A DNA stretch of 64,000 nt from Hyphomicrobiales bacterium. GTDB lineage: Bacteria; Pseudomonadota; Alphaproteobacteria; Rhizobiales; Rhizobiaceae. The DNA lies in NCBI GenBank assembly GCA_900468625.1, contig UBUL01000030.1, positions 56,337-120,336 of the forward strand, in the 5' to 3' direction. Position 1 is the stretch's first letter. Each line of letters begins with the position of its first letter. Positions 1 through 8,097 of the stretch are shown piece by piece. The translations under genes were made by a program, and so were the position numbers. Under the pieces are notes generated by a model. It saw nothing but the letters and a program-made list of their open reading frames with translations. It searched no databases and was not told where the DNA came from.

Positions 1-1
1 C

Positions 2-1402
2 GACAGCGTTGAAGCACTTTTTGCAAGCGTAGACGTCATCGCCAAGGTGCGCCCGCCGGAGCCGAGCGACATAGCAAAGCTTTCGAGCAACAAGACGCTG
101 ATCTCCTTCTTCTATCCCGCGCAGAACAAGGAGCTTCTTGAGCAAGCGAAGGCAACGCGTGCAAACGTGATTGCCATGGACATGGTGCCGCGCATTTCGC
201 GCGCCCAGAAGATGGACGCGCTGTCCTCCATGGCCAACATCGCAGGCTATCGCGCCGTGATCGAGGCCGGCAATAATTTCGGCCGCTTCTTCACCGGCCA
301 GGTTACTGCGGCCGGCAAGATCCCGCCGGCCAAGGTTCTGGTGATAGGCGCAGGCGTCGCCGGTCTTGCCGCCGTCGGCACCAGCGTTTCGCTCGGGGCC
401 ATCACCTATGCATTCGACGTTCGTCCGGAAGTGGCCGAGCAGATCGAATCGATGGGTGCAGAATTCGTCTTCCTCGATTTCAAGGAGCAGCAGCAGGACG
501 GCGCGACAACGGGTGGCTATGCATCCCCGTCGAGCCCGGAATTTCGCGAAGCGCAGCTAAAGAAGTTTCGCGAGATCGCGCCGGACATCGACATTGTCGT
601 CACCACTGCGCTAATCCCAGGCCGCGATGCGCCGAAGCTCTGGCTTGCAGACATGGTCGCTGCGATGAAGCCGGGCTCCGTGGTGGTCGACCTTGCGGCC
701 GAACGCGGTGGGAATTGCGACCTGACTGTTCCGGATCAGAAGATCGTTTCCGAGAACGGCGTCACCGTCATCGGCTACACCGATTTCCCGAGCCGCATGG
801 CCGCGCAGGCATCGACCCTCTATTCGACGAACATCCGCCACATGATGACGGACCTGACCCCGAAGAAGGATGGCGTTCTCGTCCATAACATGGAAGACGA
901 TGTTATTCGCGGAGCCACTGTAGCCTTTGAAGGCGAGATCACCTATCCGCCGCCACCGCCAAAGATCCAGGCGATTGCAGCCCAGAAACGACAAGAAAAG
1001 GCCAAGGAGCTGACGCCGGAAGAACGGCGTGCCGCCGAAGCTTCCGCCTTCAAGTCGGCGACGCGCCAGCAGGTCGGCCTGCTCGTCGTCGGCGGCCTGC
1101 TCATGGCACTTATCGGCGCCTATGCGCCGTCGGCCTTCATGGGCCATTTCATCGTCTTTGCGCTCGCCTGCTTCGTCGGCTTCCAAGTGATTTGGGGCGT
1201 CAGCCATTCGTTGCATACGCCTCTGATGGCGGTGACCAATGCGATTTCCGGGATCATCATCATCGGTGCGCTGCTGCAGGTCACAGCGGGCGGATGGCTG
1301 GTGACGGCCCTTGCCGCCGTTTCGGTGGCGATCGCTACCATCAACATCGTCGGCGGCTTCATGGTCACCCGGCGCATGTTGAACATGTTCCAAAAGTCGT
1401 GA
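2..1402 (+). CDS. pntA: NAD(P) transhydrogenase subunit alpha, 5'-truncated by the window
   Basis: Alpha subunit of the proton-translocating membrane transhydrogenase, which passes hydride from NADH to NADP+ using the proton gradient. The frame is open from base 2 with no start, so the N-terminus lies upstream; a GTG at 47 is internal because the preceding codons read as normal PntA. Seen: the NAD-binding Rossmann motif VIGAGVAGLAAVG, a long dI domain, then a charged linker and a C-terminal block of about four membrane helices ending in RRMLNMFQ. It is therefore the fused E. coli-type alpha subunit and not the split PntAA/PntAB form common in alphaproteobacteria. pntB follows after 22 bp. Confidence 0.95.
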   Translation, partial: DSVEALFASVDVIAKVRPPEPSDIAKLSSNKTLISFFYPAQNKELLEQAKATRANVIAMDMVPRISRAQKMDALSSMANIAGYRAVIEAGNNFGRFFTGQVTAAGKIPPAKVLVIGAGVAGLAAVGTSVSLGAITYAFDVRPEVAEQIESMGAEFVFLDFKEQQQDGATTGGYASPSSPEFREAQLKKFREIAPDIDIVVTTALIPGRDAPKLWLADMVAAMKPGSVVVDLAAERGGNCDLTVPDQKIVSENGVTVIGYTDFPSRMAAQASTLYSTNIRHMMTDLTPKKDGVLVHNMEDDVIRGATVAFEGEITYPPPPPKIQAIAAQKRQEKAKELTPEERRAAEASAFKSATRQQVGLLVVGGLLMALIGAYAPSAFMGHFIVFALACFVGFQVIWGVSHSLHTPLMAVTNAISGIIIIGALLQVTAGGWLVTALAAVSVAIATINIVGGFMVTRRMLNMFQKS

Positions 1403-1424
1403 CGCCGGCCCGGGGATCAGAATC

Positions 1425-2798
1425 ATGTCTATCGGTATCCAGACCGCGGCCTACATCGCCGCATCCGTTCTCTTCATCCTTTCGCTCGGCGGCCTTTCCG
1501 GTCAGGAAAGTGCCAAGCGCGCCGTATGGTACGGCATCGTCGGCATGGCGATAGCCATACTCGCGACCATCCTCGGGCCAGGCGTCGGGCTTTCCGTTGT
1601 CCTGCTCATCATGCTCGTCGTTGGTGCTGTCGTTGGCACGTTGCTGGCGCAGCGCGTCGAAATGACCGGCATGCCGCAGCTCGTAGCAGCGCTACACTCC
1701 TTCGTGGGCCTTGCTGCCGTGCTGATCGGCCTCAACTCCGACATGACGGCGCATGAGTTCGCCACCAATGCGGAAAAGATCATCCATGAAGCGGAAATCT
1801 TCCTCGGCGTGTTCATCGGTGCGGTGACCTTCACCGGCTCGATCATCGCCTATGGCAAGCTTTCCGGCCACATCCGCGGCAAGGCACTCATCCTGTCCGG
1901 CCGGCACATGTTCAACATCCTGATGGTGCTCGTGTCGCTTGCGCTGATGATCATGTACATGAATGGCGCGGGTTCATGGTCGCTCTACCTGATGACGCTG
2001 ATCGCCTTTGTCATCGGCGCTCATCTCGTCATGGCGATCGGCGGCGCCGATATGCCGGTCGTCGTCTCGATGCTCAACTCCTATTCCGGCTGGGCGGCGG
2101 CGGCGACAGGCTTCCTCCTCGGCAACGACCTCTTGATCGTAACCGGAGCACTCGTCGGCTCGTCGGGCGCGATTCTCTCCTACATCATGTGCAAGGCAAT
2201 GAACCGCCAGTTCCTGTCGGTCATTCTCGGCGGCTTCGGCAATGCCTCGGGCCCGGCGATGGAAGTCGTGGGCGAGCAGGTTGCCATCGATGCCGAAGGC
2301 GTTGCCGCAGCGCTCAACGACGCCGACTCGGTCATCATCGTTCCAGGTTACGGCATGGCGGTCGCGCAGGCTCAAAGTGCGGTTTCGGAACTCACCCGCA
2401 AGCTGCGCGCAGCCGGCAAGAACGTGCGCTTTGCGATCCATCCGGTTGCAGGCCGCCTACCTGGCCACATGAACGTCCTGCTCGCGGAAGCCAAGGTGCC
2501 CTACGACATTGTGTTGGAGATGGACGAGATCAACGACGACTTCCACGAGACCGATGTCGTCATCGTCATCGGCTCGAACGACATCGTCAATCCGGCCGCA
2601 AAGGAAGACCCGAATTCACCGATCGCGGGCATGCCCGTGCTCGAGGTCTGGAAGGCCAAGCAGGTTTTCGTCTCCAAGCGCGGCCAGGGTACCGGCTATT
2701 CCGGGATCGAGAACCCGCTGTTCTACAAGGAAAACACCCGCATGTACTACGGCGACGCCAAAGAGTCGGTCAGCGGCCTGCTTCCGAGGCTGGCCTAA
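1425..2798 (+). CDS. pntB: NAD(P) transhydrogenase subunit beta
   Basis: Beta subunit, 457 aa, of normal family length. About nine hydrophobic segments fill the first 270 residues (dII, proton channel). The soluble NADP(H)-binding dIII domain follows, with the recognisable PGYGMAVAQAQ motif, then HPVAGRLPGHMNVLLAEA and a GSNDIVNPAA segment close to the end. The gene is 22 bp downstream of pntA with a GGGGAT ribosome-site candidate, so the two form one operon. The likely role is NADPH supply; a P450 redox chain begins just downstream on the opposite strand, but a functional link is only inference. Confidence 0.96.
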   Translation: MSIGIQTAAYIAASVLFILSLGGLSGQESAKRAVWYGIVGMAIAILATILGPGVGLSVVLLIMLVVGAVVGTLLAQRVEMTGMPQLVAALHSFVGLAAVLIGLNSDMTAHEFATNAEKIIHEAEIFLGVFIGAVTFTGSIIAYGKLSGHIRGKALILSGRHMFNILMVLVSLALMIMYMNGAGSWSLYLMTLIAFVIGAHLVMAIGGADMPVVVSMLNSYSGWAAAATGFLLGNDLLIVTGALVGSSGAILSYIMCKAMNRQFLSVILGGFGNASGPAMEVVGEQVAIDAEGVAAALNDADSVIIVPGYGMAVAQAQSAVSELTRKLRAAGKNVRFAIHPVAGRLPGHMNVLLAEAKVPYDIVLEMDEINDDFHETDVVIVIGSNDIVNPAAKEDPNSPIAGMPVLEVWKAKQVFVSKRGQGTGYSGIENPLFYKENTRMYYGDAKESVSGLLPRLA

Positions 2799-3276
2799 GT
2801 TCGATGATGAGTGCCGCCACCAACTGAAGAAATACTGTCAAAGAAACGCATTCCTCGGCAGCCATAAGACCTTCACCGGCAGGCTGCCGTTGCGCGTTCT
2901 GGATAGTTCATTCAGAGGTCGCCCGACTACATTCAGCGCGCGATAGGTTGTGGAGACGGACCCGTCCACATGCGGCTAAGGCCGCTCGAACGGTTTGTGT
3001 CAGATAGCGAGATCGCCTGCAAACTAGAAGGTGACCTGTGTTATCGAATAAATGAGCGGAATGACGCAACGCCCATGGCTAGGAGTGCCATGGGCGCGGA
3101 CGAAGTCTTAATTGATGCGTTCTTCAGCCCGAAATTCAGCCATGAAATATCTGACTGCCGGAAGTCGCTCGACTATCGCTTGGAGCATCCGCTTCGAGTG
3201 CGACTAAACGGTGATTTTGGCTCGCCGCTCAGCGTATGATCCTCGAGATCCGCCCGTGATGCGAGACGATCTGCTG
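2799..3276. other. Convergent intergenic region without a supported gene
   Basis: This 478-bp stretch separates the converging pntB and ferredoxin genes. An 89-codon open frame at 2970-3239 has no ribosome site or recognisable protein and is not called. There are two dyads: 8-bp arms CGGCAGCC/GGCTGCCG (2856-2889, 18-base spacer) and the stronger one listed at 3070-3096. Either could end transcription, although neither is followed by a T tract. Confidence 0.6.
3070..3096. repeat. Perfect 10-bp inverted repeat, possible terminator
   Basis: The arms CGCCCATGGC and GCCATGGGCG enclose a 7-base loop. The site lies between the convergent pntB and ferredoxin genes, where a bidirectional terminator would be expected. 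No T run follows on either strand, so the role is uncertain. Confidence 0.5.
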
Positions 3277-3597
3277 CTATTCTTCGGGGGCAATGCGAAC
3301 GACGATTCCACTGAGAGTCTCGTCAAAGGGGATCTGACAGGAAAGCCGCGAGTTCTCTTGGCGGTAGTCGGAGCCTTCCAGCAACTCGCTCTCGTCGATC
3401 GAGGGCGCCGCCAGGCTTGCGGTCTCTGGCAATTCCTCGACGTAAAGGTGGCAGGTGGCACAGGAAAGGCACCCGCCACACATTGCAAGCAGCTCATCAA
3501 AGCCCGCGTTTCGGATATTCTCCATCAGCGAAGCGCCCACTCTTCCCTCGAAACTATGCAGCTCTCCGTCCCGCGTACGCACCGATATCATAGACAT
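3277..3597 (-). CDS. [2Fe-2S] ferredoxin, adrenodoxin/putidaredoxin type
   Basis: Small electron carrier of 106 aa. The iron ligands are visible as C-x5-C-x2-C (in MCGGCLSCATC) plus a fourth Cys in RLSCQI, the spacing of the adrenodoxin/putidaredoxin group that serves bacterial class I P450s. The frame is open further upstream, but the ATG at 3597 is chosen because GGAGGA sits just before it and the product then starts MSMISVRTRDG, typical of the family. It is the last gene of a minus-strand operon, after a matching reductase and downstream of a P450, so it probably passes electrons to that P450. Confidence 0.92.
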   Translation of the reverse strand: MSMISVRTRDGELHSFEGRVGASLMENIRNAGFDELLAMCGGCLSCATCHLYVEELPETASLAAPSIDESELLEGSDYRQENSRLSCQIPFDETLSGIVVRIAPEE

Positions 3598-3631
3598 TTT
3601 TTCCTCCACTTCATTCCGGCCCTCGAATGCC

Positions 3632-4879
3632 TCACGGCACTTCGGGGCCAAGTTCCTTGAGTTGTTTCGATGTGTCCGCCAGGGCGTCGCGGTCGATCCT
3701 CGCTGAGCTATCGACAAGCTTTCGTCCTTGCACGTAATCGCGGGGTGCGTTGATGCAATCGAGGGCCAGAACCGCCCCGTCCTTCAGGTAGATGACGCTG
3801 AAGCTTCGGCTGTTGGGACTACCGCGTGTCACCACGCTGTCAAAGCCGTAGTTGAGACCAACTGTCTGGATCCTCAAATCGTATTGGTTGGACCAGAACC
3901 AGGGCGTCGCATCGTAGGGCTTGAGTTCGCCGCAGATCGCCTTGGCGGCGGTGGTGGCCTGATCCGTAGCGTTCTGTACGGATTCAATGCGAATGCCACG
4001 GCCATGTCTCAGCCTTGCGCAGTCTCCGATGCAGTAGATGTCCGGCAGGGATGTCTGGCAAAACTCATCGATATCCACACCGTTTGAGCCTTCCGCGCCC
4101 GCCTCGATCAGCGGGCCGGCTGAAGGGGTAATACCTATGCCGACCACGACGATATCGGCGGGGATCGTCTCGCCGGTCGCAAGTACTACGCTCTTGACGC
4201 GGCCGTTGGAACCCTCCAGAGAGCCGACGCCGGAGTTGAGGCGAATGTCAACGCCATGTGCACGATGTTCGGCTTCGTAGAACCTCGATACCGGCTCCCC
4301 GGCTACGCGCGCGAGTACGCGGTCGAGCGCCTCGACCAAAGTGACCTCTTTGCCGATCTCTCGGAACACCGCTGCCGCTTCGAGACCGACATAGCCGCCG
4401 CCGACGATCACGATCCTTTCGGCGCCGGGAAGGACTTCGACGAGCGCGTCGCAATCCGCCTTGTTGCGGATATAGCAGATTCCGGCCAGCTCGCTGCCGG
4501 GGCAGGAAAGTTTCCTCGGTTCGCCACCAGCCGCCCAAACAAGCTTGCCGTAGGAGAAGCGTTCGCCAAAGTCCGTGACGACGACATGGGCTGCCGCATC
4601 GACGATGGTCACACGCCTGCCCAGCATCAGTTCCACTTGTCGCGAAGTCCAGAAATCCGGCGGCCTGAGATGCATCCTTTCGAAGGATTTCTTGCCTGCG
4701 AGATATTCCTTCGACAGCGAAGGGCGGTCGTAGGGGACTTCCGGCTCGGCGCTGATCAGCGCAATGCATCCCGTGAACCCGGACTGCCTGAGCGCTGCCG
4801 CTGTCTGCGCGCCGCCGTGCCCGCCGCCGACGATGATGCAGTCGAAGAAGCGATTGTTGTCCTCCCGCGTCATTGTCAT
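3632..4879 (-). CDS. FAD-dependent ferredoxin reductase
   Basis: Flavoprotein of 415 aa of the putidaredoxin/rhodocoxin reductase type, moving electrons from NAD(P)H to the ferredoxin. Seen: an N-terminal FAD dinucleotide-binding motif (IIVGGGHGGAQTA, about residues 16-28), a second nucleotide-binding motif VIVGGGYVGLEAAAVF near the middle, and the C-terminal FAD motif IYCIGDCA. The ATG overlaps the stop of the cupin gene in an ATGA junction, and the ferredoxin gene follows after 34 bp. With the P450 at 8097-9287 these make a complete three-component monooxygenase. Confidence 0.93.
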   Translation of the reverse strand: MTMTREDNNRFFDCIIVGGGHGGAQTAAALRQSGFTGCIALISAEPEVPYDRPSLSKEYLAGKKSFERMHLRPPDFWTSRQVELMLGRRVTIVDAAAHVVVTDFGERFSYGKLVWAAGGEPRKLSCPGSELAGICYIRNKADCDALVEVLPGAERIVIVGGGYVGLEAAAVFREIGKEVTLVEALDRVLARVAGEPVSRFYEAEHRAHGVDIRLNSGVGSLEGSNGRVKSVVLATGETIPADIVVVGIGITPSAGPLIEAGAEGSNGVDIDEFCQTSLPDIYCIGDCARLRHGRGIRIESVQNATDQATTAAKAICGELKPYDATPWFWSNQYDLRIQTVGLNYGFDSVVTRGSPNSRSFSVIYLKDGAVLALDCINAPRDYVQGRKLVDSSARIDRDALADTSKQLKELGPEVP

Positions 4880-5430
4880 GACTCTCTTTCAGCGCCGATG
4901 AGGACGAAGCACATGGTCGCGGGCTTATCGCCCTTGTTGCGCCAGGCATGGCGCGTGCCGCATTGGACGACGACGTCGCCCTGCTTCAGCAGCGTTTCGG
5001 CGCCGTCGTCGAGTTCGAGCCAGACCTCGCCATCGAGGACAATGTCGTAATCCACTGTGTTGGTGGTGTGCATACCGGGGGCGTCGGGCTCGAATGCCTG
5101 GATCAGGCCGGGGATATGCACCGCCTGTTCTTCGAAGGCGGCAGCCGGATCGACGGTCGCGAATACCGAGTCCGGCGGGAAGACGACGATCATCAGCTTC
5201 GTCTGGCCCGGTTCGGGGGTGATCAGGATTTGCGGCGGCGCCTGCTCCGCATGACCCTGCGGAAGGCTGGGTTTCGCTGACGTTGCGTAAAGGACGGAGG
5301 TAAGATGGCCCGGCACGGAATCGTACACGTGGGCATTGGGTGCGGGGCCGTCGCTGATGAAGACGGACTTGCCGTTGCTAATTCCTGTGACGACGCGCCG
5401 GGGTATGCGCAGTTGCGTTGCCTTATTCAT
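4876..5430 (-). CDS. Cupin domain protein in the aromatic operon
   Basis: A 184-aa protein whose last ~85 residues form a cupin barrel: the first half carries GMHTTNTVDYDIVLDGEVW and the second GDVVVQCGTRHAW, giving His and acidic side chains positioned as metal ligands. The first ~100 residues are less familiar and may be a second, degenerate barrel. Its overlaps with ligK (8 bp) and the reductase (4 bp) show tight co-translation. It could be an enzyme acting on an aromatic acid or ring-cleavage product, or an accessory protein. No specific reaction can be read from the sequence. Confidence 0.8.
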   Translation of the reverse strand: MNKATQLRIPRRVVTGISNGKSVFISDGPAPNAHVYDSVPGHLTSVLYATSAKPSLPQGHAEQAPPQILITPEPGQTKLMIVVFPPDSVFATVDPAAAFEEQAVHIPGLIQAFEPDAPGMHTTNTVDYDIVLDGEVWLELDDGAETLLKQGDVVVQCGTRHAWRNKGDKPATMCFVLIGAERES

Positions 5431-6091
5431 AGATCAGGCCCTTCGCCTCAAGCTGCGGACGCATGTTGTTAATGTCGAGGCTCAGCTGGCCCGACTCGTA
5501 GAGGCCACGCTTCTCCTCCTCCATCTTCTGACGCTTTCGGGCCTTCTCCAGAACCGACGCCGCCTCGTCGCGCTTGACCACACAGACGCCGTCGTCATCG
5601 GCGACGATGACATCGCCCGGCTCGATATAGGCTCCGGCGCAGACCACGGGGACCTGGACGTTCGCCAGCGTCTCCTTGACGGTGCCCTGCGCCGATATCG
5701 CCTTGGACCAGACGGGGAAGTTCATGGACCTGAGGTCGGCGACATCGCGTACGCCGGCATCGATCACCAGACCCAGAATTCCGCGAGCCTTGCACGATGT
5801 CGCGAGAAGATCGCCGAAATATCCGTCCGTGCATGGCGAGGTCGGTGTGACGACCAGGATGTCGCCGGGCTGCGCGACCTCAAGGGCGACATGGATCATC
5901 CAGTTGTCACCCGGTGGCACCTCGCATGTGAGCGCCGTCCCGCCGATGCGCGCGCCCTCGATCACGGGGCGCAGATGCGGGGCCAGCAGTCCCTTGCGGC
6001 CCTGCGCTTCATGGACTGTGGCGACACCCAGCTTGCCCAGGGCTTCGCATATCTCGCGATCCGTCCGCGGTGTCTTGGTCATTACCTTCAT
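5423..6091 (-). CDS. ligK: 4-carboxy-4-hydroxy-2-oxoadipate aldolase (LigK/RraA fold)
   Basis: Predicted class II aldolase splitting 4-carboxy-4-hydroxy-2-oxoadipate into pyruvate and oxaloacetate, the last step of the protocatechuate/gallate 4,5-cleavage route. The 222-aa product follows the LigK pattern closely: GVATVHEAQGR near the N-terminus, ARIGGTA, PGDNWMIHVA, the FGDLLATS and DAGVRDV metal/substrate motifs, and PGDVIVADDDG. The start at 6091 is preferred over the in-frame ATG at 6112 because GGGAGG lies 7 bases ahead. RraA-fold proteins also include RNase E regulators, but the LigJ homologue in the same operon makes the aldolase reading much stronger. Confidence 0.9.
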   Translation of the reverse strand: MKVMTKTPRTDREICEALGKLGVATVHEAQGRKGLLAPHLRPVIEGARIGGTALTCEVPPGDNWMIHVALEVAQPGDILVVTPTSPCTDGYFGDLLATSCKARGILGLVIDAGVRDVADLRSMNFPVWSKAISAQGTVKETLANVQVPVVCAGAYIEPGDVIVADDDGVCVVKRDEAASVLEKARKRQKMEEEKRGLYESGQLSLDINNMRPQLEAKGLIYE

Positions 6092-6112
6092 TGGAAGCCT
6101 CCCGAGATGCAT

Positions 6113-7042
6113 TCAAACGTATTTCAACCAGCCGACCGCGCCCAGGAGGAAGCTGCGCTCGAACACGCCTGCGGCGCTGGATCTGGCGGCCTCATCAAGC
6201 AGGTTGGCGCGGATCATCAAGTCGACCGTGGCATTCATCGCAGCTTGCGGAATGGAAAGATCGCCGGGCCACATGCCCATGTCGCGCATGTAGTGAAGGC
6301 CGCGCGAGGCGAGTTCGCTGTCGTCTTTCGTGGTAATTCGCTGGAAAATCGGAAGCGTGATGTCGTCGCGGCTCGGGTCGTTTGTTATCGCATAGGCTTC
6401 GAACAGCGCCTTGAGGAAACGGGCGACCACATTGCGGTTGCCGTCCAACCAGCTTTTGCGGCCGATGACTGCGGCGAAGACGATCTCGGGAATGACATCG
6501 TTGATTTCGCCGATCAGATTGTAGCCTTCGCGTTCGGCCAGGAAATTCCATGGCGCGGGCTGCGGGGCGCACTCAATTTCCCCCGCCTGCAGGGCTTCCC
6601 AGCGCTTGGTGTGGATGCCGGCAAGTTCGAATTCGTAGTCGCCGGGATACCGCAGGCCTTCCTTAGACAACAGCATTTGGGTGTAGATCGCCGTGCCCTC
6701 GGTAAGCGACGAGGTACCGACCTTTTTGCCCTTGAGGTCCCTGATCGTCTTGATCGAAGGCTGAGCGACGAGCGACATCGGCAGGCGATTGGAATTCGAG
6801 GCAATAACCCTGAGCTCGCCGCCTTTGACGAAGTTCGAGACGGCACCTTCAGGTGGCGTTATCGCGAGATCGGCCTCGCCTTCGAGAACGGCGGTGGTCG
6901 CCTTGTCGACGGTGCCCATCTTCTTGTATTCGATCACCAGCCCGTGCTTGGCGAAAATTCCATGCTCTTCGGCCACGAAGACCGGGAGCCAGTTGAATCC
7001 TTGCGCCCCGCCAGCGAGGCTCAGATGTCGGCTGGAAACCAT
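6113..7042 (-). CDS. NMT1/THI5-like (periplasmic-binding-fold) protein without signal peptide
   Basis: A 309-aa protein with the two-lobed solute-binding fold of the NMT1/THI5 group (WLPVFVAEEHGIFAKHGL near the start, then GEADLAITPPEG and DLKGKKVGTSS). There is no hydrophobic leader and no lipobox Cys: the ribosome site GGGAG precedes ATG 7042 directly, so the product should be cytoplasmic. Cytoplasmic members of this fold include enzymes, for example 4,5-dihydroxyphthalate decarboxylase, and an enzymatic role within the aromatic operon is plausible. No ABC partner is adjacent on this strand; the neighbouring Liv importer has its own leader-bearing binding protein. Confidence 0.8.
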   Translation of the reverse strand: MVSSRHLSLAGGAQGFNWLPVFVAEEHGIFAKHGLVIEYKKMGTVDKATTAVLEGEADLAITPPEGAVSNFVKGGELRVIASNSNRLPMSLVAQPSIKTIRDLKGKKVGTSSLTEGTAIYTQMLLSKEGLRYPGDYEFELAGIHTKRWEALQAGEIECAPQPAPWNFLAEREGYNLIGEINDVIPEIVFAAVIGRKSWLDGNRNVVARFLKALFEAYAITNDPSRDDITLPIFQRITTKDDSELASRGLHYMRDMGMWPGDLSIPQAAMNATVDLMIRANLLDEAARSSAAGVFERSFLLGAVGWLKYV

Positions 7043-7071
7043 GTGATTTCTCCCTATTCAGTTGCGACGCT

Positions 7072-8097
7072 TCAAAGGCCGCGTTCGCGCAATCTCTTGT
7101 CCAAGAGTGGATAGACCCGGCGTGCGTTTCCTTCGAAGACTGCGTGTCTCTGTTCGTCGTCGAGGGCGAGATGGTCGATGTATCTCTTGGTGTCGTCGAA
7201 CGGGTGCCCGGTCTCCGGATCGGTCGCCTTCACAGCGCCGAGCAGCTCGGAGCCGAACAGGATGTTCTTGGTGTCGACGACGCGGAAGAGCGTATCGATC
7301 CCCGCCTGGTGATAGACGCAGGTGTCGAAGAAGACATTGTTCATAAGGTGCGTGTCGAGGCCGGGCTTTTCGAGCATCATCGACAGGCCGCGATAGCGGC
7401 CCCAGTGATACGGCGCAGCCCCGCCTCCGTGCGGTATGATGAACTTGAGTTCCGGATGGCGCTCGAACAGGTCTCCCTGAATCAACTGCATGAATACCGC
7501 CGTATCGGCGTTAATGTAGTGTGCGCCCGTCATGTGAAGGCAGCGCTCACAGGAACTCGAAACGTGGATCATCGCGGGGACCCTGAGAGCGACCATGGCC
7601 TCCCACATGGGATCCCACCATGGATCGTAGATCGGTGGCGCACTCCAACGCCCGCCTGATGGGTCGGGGTTGAGATTGCATCCGACGAAACCGTTTTCGA
7701 CGCAGCGCTCCAACTCCTCGATGACATCAGACAGGTCGCCGTCGACTGTCTGAGGAAGCTGGCAGACCGCCGCGAAATTATCCGGGAACATGTCGACGAT
7801 CCGGCCAATATTGTCGTTCGATAGGCGCGACCACTCCTTGGCGACCGACAGCCCCGGTACATGGTGTCCCATACCGGAGGCACGGGGGCTGAGCAGCGTC
7901 ACATGCGAGCCGCGCTCGCGCTGAATTTTAAGTTGGTTCGCCTCAATGATGTCGTACAACTGCTTATCGGGGATTCCCGGATAGACAGGGAGCACGGAAG
8001 ACTTTCCTTCCGCATAGGCGACTTGCGCCGCGCGGAAGGCGTGGTGCTCCGGCGGTTCGGTCGTAAAGTGGCCGTGGCAGTCGATGATCAGCGACAT
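7072..8097 (-). CDS. ligJ: 4-oxalomesaconate hydratase (LigJ-like amidohydrolase)
   Basis: 341-aa member of the amidohydrolase superfamily. Its motifs match the LigJ group: IIDCHGHFTT at the N-terminus (HxH metal site), SPRASGM, CNLNPDPSGG, MIHVSSSCE, FIIPHGGGAAPYHWGR and ILFGSELLGAV near the end. LigJ hydrates 4-oxalomesaconate to 4-carboxy-4-hydroxy-2-oxoadipate, the substrate of the LigK homologue two genes downstream. The start at 8097 overlaps the P450 stop (TGATG), which favours it over the upstream in-frame ATG at 8109. The wider family includes ACMSD-like decarboxylases, a less likely alternative. Confidence 0.9.
   Translation of the reverse strand: MSLIIDCHGHFTTEPPEHHAFRAAQVAYAEGKSSVLPVYPGIPDKQLYDIIEANQLKIQRERGSHVTLLSPRASGMGHHVPGLSVAKEWSRLSNDNIGRIVDMFPDNFAAVCQLPQTVDGDLSDVIEELERCVENGFVGCNLNPDPSGGRWSAPPIYDPWWDPMWEAMVALRVPAMIHVSSSCERCLHMTGAHYINADTAVFMQLIQGDLFERHPELKFIIPHGGGAAPYHWGRYRGLSMMLEKPGLDTHLMNNVFFDTCVYHQAGIDTLFRVVDTKNILFGSELLGAVKATDPETGHPFDDTKRYIDHLALDDEQRHAVFEGNARRVYPLLDKRLRERGL

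Noticed and set aside
611..1426. 271-codon minus-strand frame opposite pntA
   Set aside because: It is the antisense shadow of pntA; composition is Arg/His/Asp-rich with no family pattern, and the plus-strand product is certain.
2970..3239. 89-codon plus-strand frame in the pntB-ferredoxin gap
   Set aside because: No ribosome site, no recognisable family, and it crosses the 27-bp palindrome.
5336..7114. 592-codon plus-strand frame through the catabolic operon
   Set aside because: It runs antisense to the cupin, ligK and NMT1-like genes, all of which have clear family motifs; no ribosome site or domain supports the long frame.
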